From contig MLAK01001436.1 of NCBI GenBank assembly GCA_001839685.1, positions 1 to 15,783 of the forward strand: 15,783 nucleotides of DNA, written 5' to 3'. Below are positions 15,423-15,783 of the stretch, piece by piece. The notes beneath the pieces are model-generated. The model was not told the DNA's origin. It saw only the letters and a program-made list of their open reading frames with translations, and searched no databases. This stretch comes from Tritrichomonas foetus. Taxonomy: Eukaryota > Parabasalia > Tritrichomonadida > Tritrichomonadidae. The translations under genes were made by a program, and so were the position numbers. Position 1 is the first letter of the stretch, and each line of letters opens with the position of its first letter.

Positions 15423-15653
15423 AGTTTTAGAAAAATATAAAACGATCAACAAATGGGATAAGACAACCGAAAACATCGAAAAAAGTGGATTTTGTTGACT
15501 TAACAAAAAATTCAATGCAAAAATATTGCTTTTTATAATTGAATTCAAAAAGAAAACCAACTAAATATTTATAAAAGGAAATTCATGGAAAATCGGACGA
15601 TTTGAATAACGATTGAGATAAACATTCAAAAAATTGGATGAAAATGTTTGGAT

Positions 15654-15783
15654 ATGATCAATTCCCAATATTATCCAGAAGTTTTACAATATTGTTTTAT
15701 GCGTTGTGATGTAAAAAACATCAAATCACATTTGGATGTATATCTTTCCAGTCGAAAATCCACTTTTTATAAACTTTTTGATA
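15654..15783 (+). CDS. Probable 5' end of an unidentified gene leaving on the right (partial)
   Basis: An ATG at 15654, the first after an in-frame TGA at 15639-15641, opens 43 codons that stay open to the window edge. The peptide begins MINSQYYPEVLQYCFMRC and continues with a mixed composition (Lys, His, Asp, Arg, Tyr, Ser) unlike the Phe/Ile/Leu-rich chance translations elsewhere in this gap. I do not recognise the family. No TCA(C/T)(A/T) motif was found in the 120 bases upstream. A rival start is the ATG at 15736 in another frame (16 codons to the edge), which has TCACA at 15726-15730 and an 8-base leader. Only one can be the real beginning; the longer frame looks more like protein. Confidence 0.5.
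   Translation, partial: MINSQYYPEVLQYCFMRCDVKNIKSHLDVYLSSRKSTFYKLFD

Larger units (their letters stand above)
14833..15653. other. Divergent intergenic region between Myb and the right-edge gene
   Basis: This is the longest gap, about 820 A+T-rich bases. A 110-codon minus-strand frame (15228-15560) is rich in Phe, Leu, Ser and Asn and looks like chance. Notable structure: a cluster of inverted repeats at 14950-15055, a repeated TGGTC / GACCA / TGGTC arrangement at 15394-15422, and a 14-base near-palindrome AAATCG-GA-CGATTT (15590-15603). No tRNA or known small RNA was recognised. Confidence 0.55.

Noticed and set aside
15228..15560. 110-codon minus-strand frame
   Set aside because: Hydrophobic and Asn/Ser/Lys-rich chance-like translation with no recognisable domain; part of it merely translates the TGGTC repeats.

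Overview
The window looks like nuclear DNA of a parabasalid flagellate, most likely a Tritrichomonas/Trichomonas relative (T. foetus would fit the strong A+T bias, roughly 70% by eye). The reasons are: long uninterrupted genes without introns; initiator-like TCA(C/T)(A/T) motifs a few to a few tens of bases upstream of several start codons; asparagine-rich low-complexity tracts; TAAA tetranucleotides close behind stop codons; and a gene mix (Rab GTPase, giant BEACH protein, short R2R3 Myb) typical of the expanded families in these organisms. The species assignment is inference; no search was run.

Layout: (1) bases 1-90 (+), the last 29 codons of a gene entering from the left, with an RNase H-like C-terminal signature; (2) 441-1061 (-), a Rab5-like small GTPase; (3) 1606-5355 (+), a 1249-residue protein with a divergent adenylate-kinase-like domain, best explained as a homologue of the flagellar central-pair protein CPC1/SPEF2; (4) 5834-13570 (+), a 2578-residue neurobeachin-type protein with helical repeats, a concanavalin-like domain, PH, BEACH and WD40 regions; (5) 14191-14832 (-), an R2R3 Myb protein; (6) 15654-15783 (+), the probable start of another gene leaving on the right. 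No tRNA, rRNA, CRISPR array, insertion sequence or complete transposon was seen.

The genes do not form an operon or obvious pathway. The Rab and BEACH proteins both belong to membrane-traffic families, the CPC1/SPEF2-like protein would be axonemal, and the Myb protein nuclear. The most distinctive non-coding signal is a set of long perfect palindromes in the gaps: 18 bp across the Rab stop codon, 18 bp directly after the CPC1/SPEF2-like stop codon, and 20 bp in the Rab/CPC1-like divergent promoter region. There is also a cluster of shorter inverted repeats upstream of the Myb gene. I saw no clear sign of a wholly new multi-gene system; the best leads are the CPC1/SPEF2 assignment, the palindromes and the two edge fragments.
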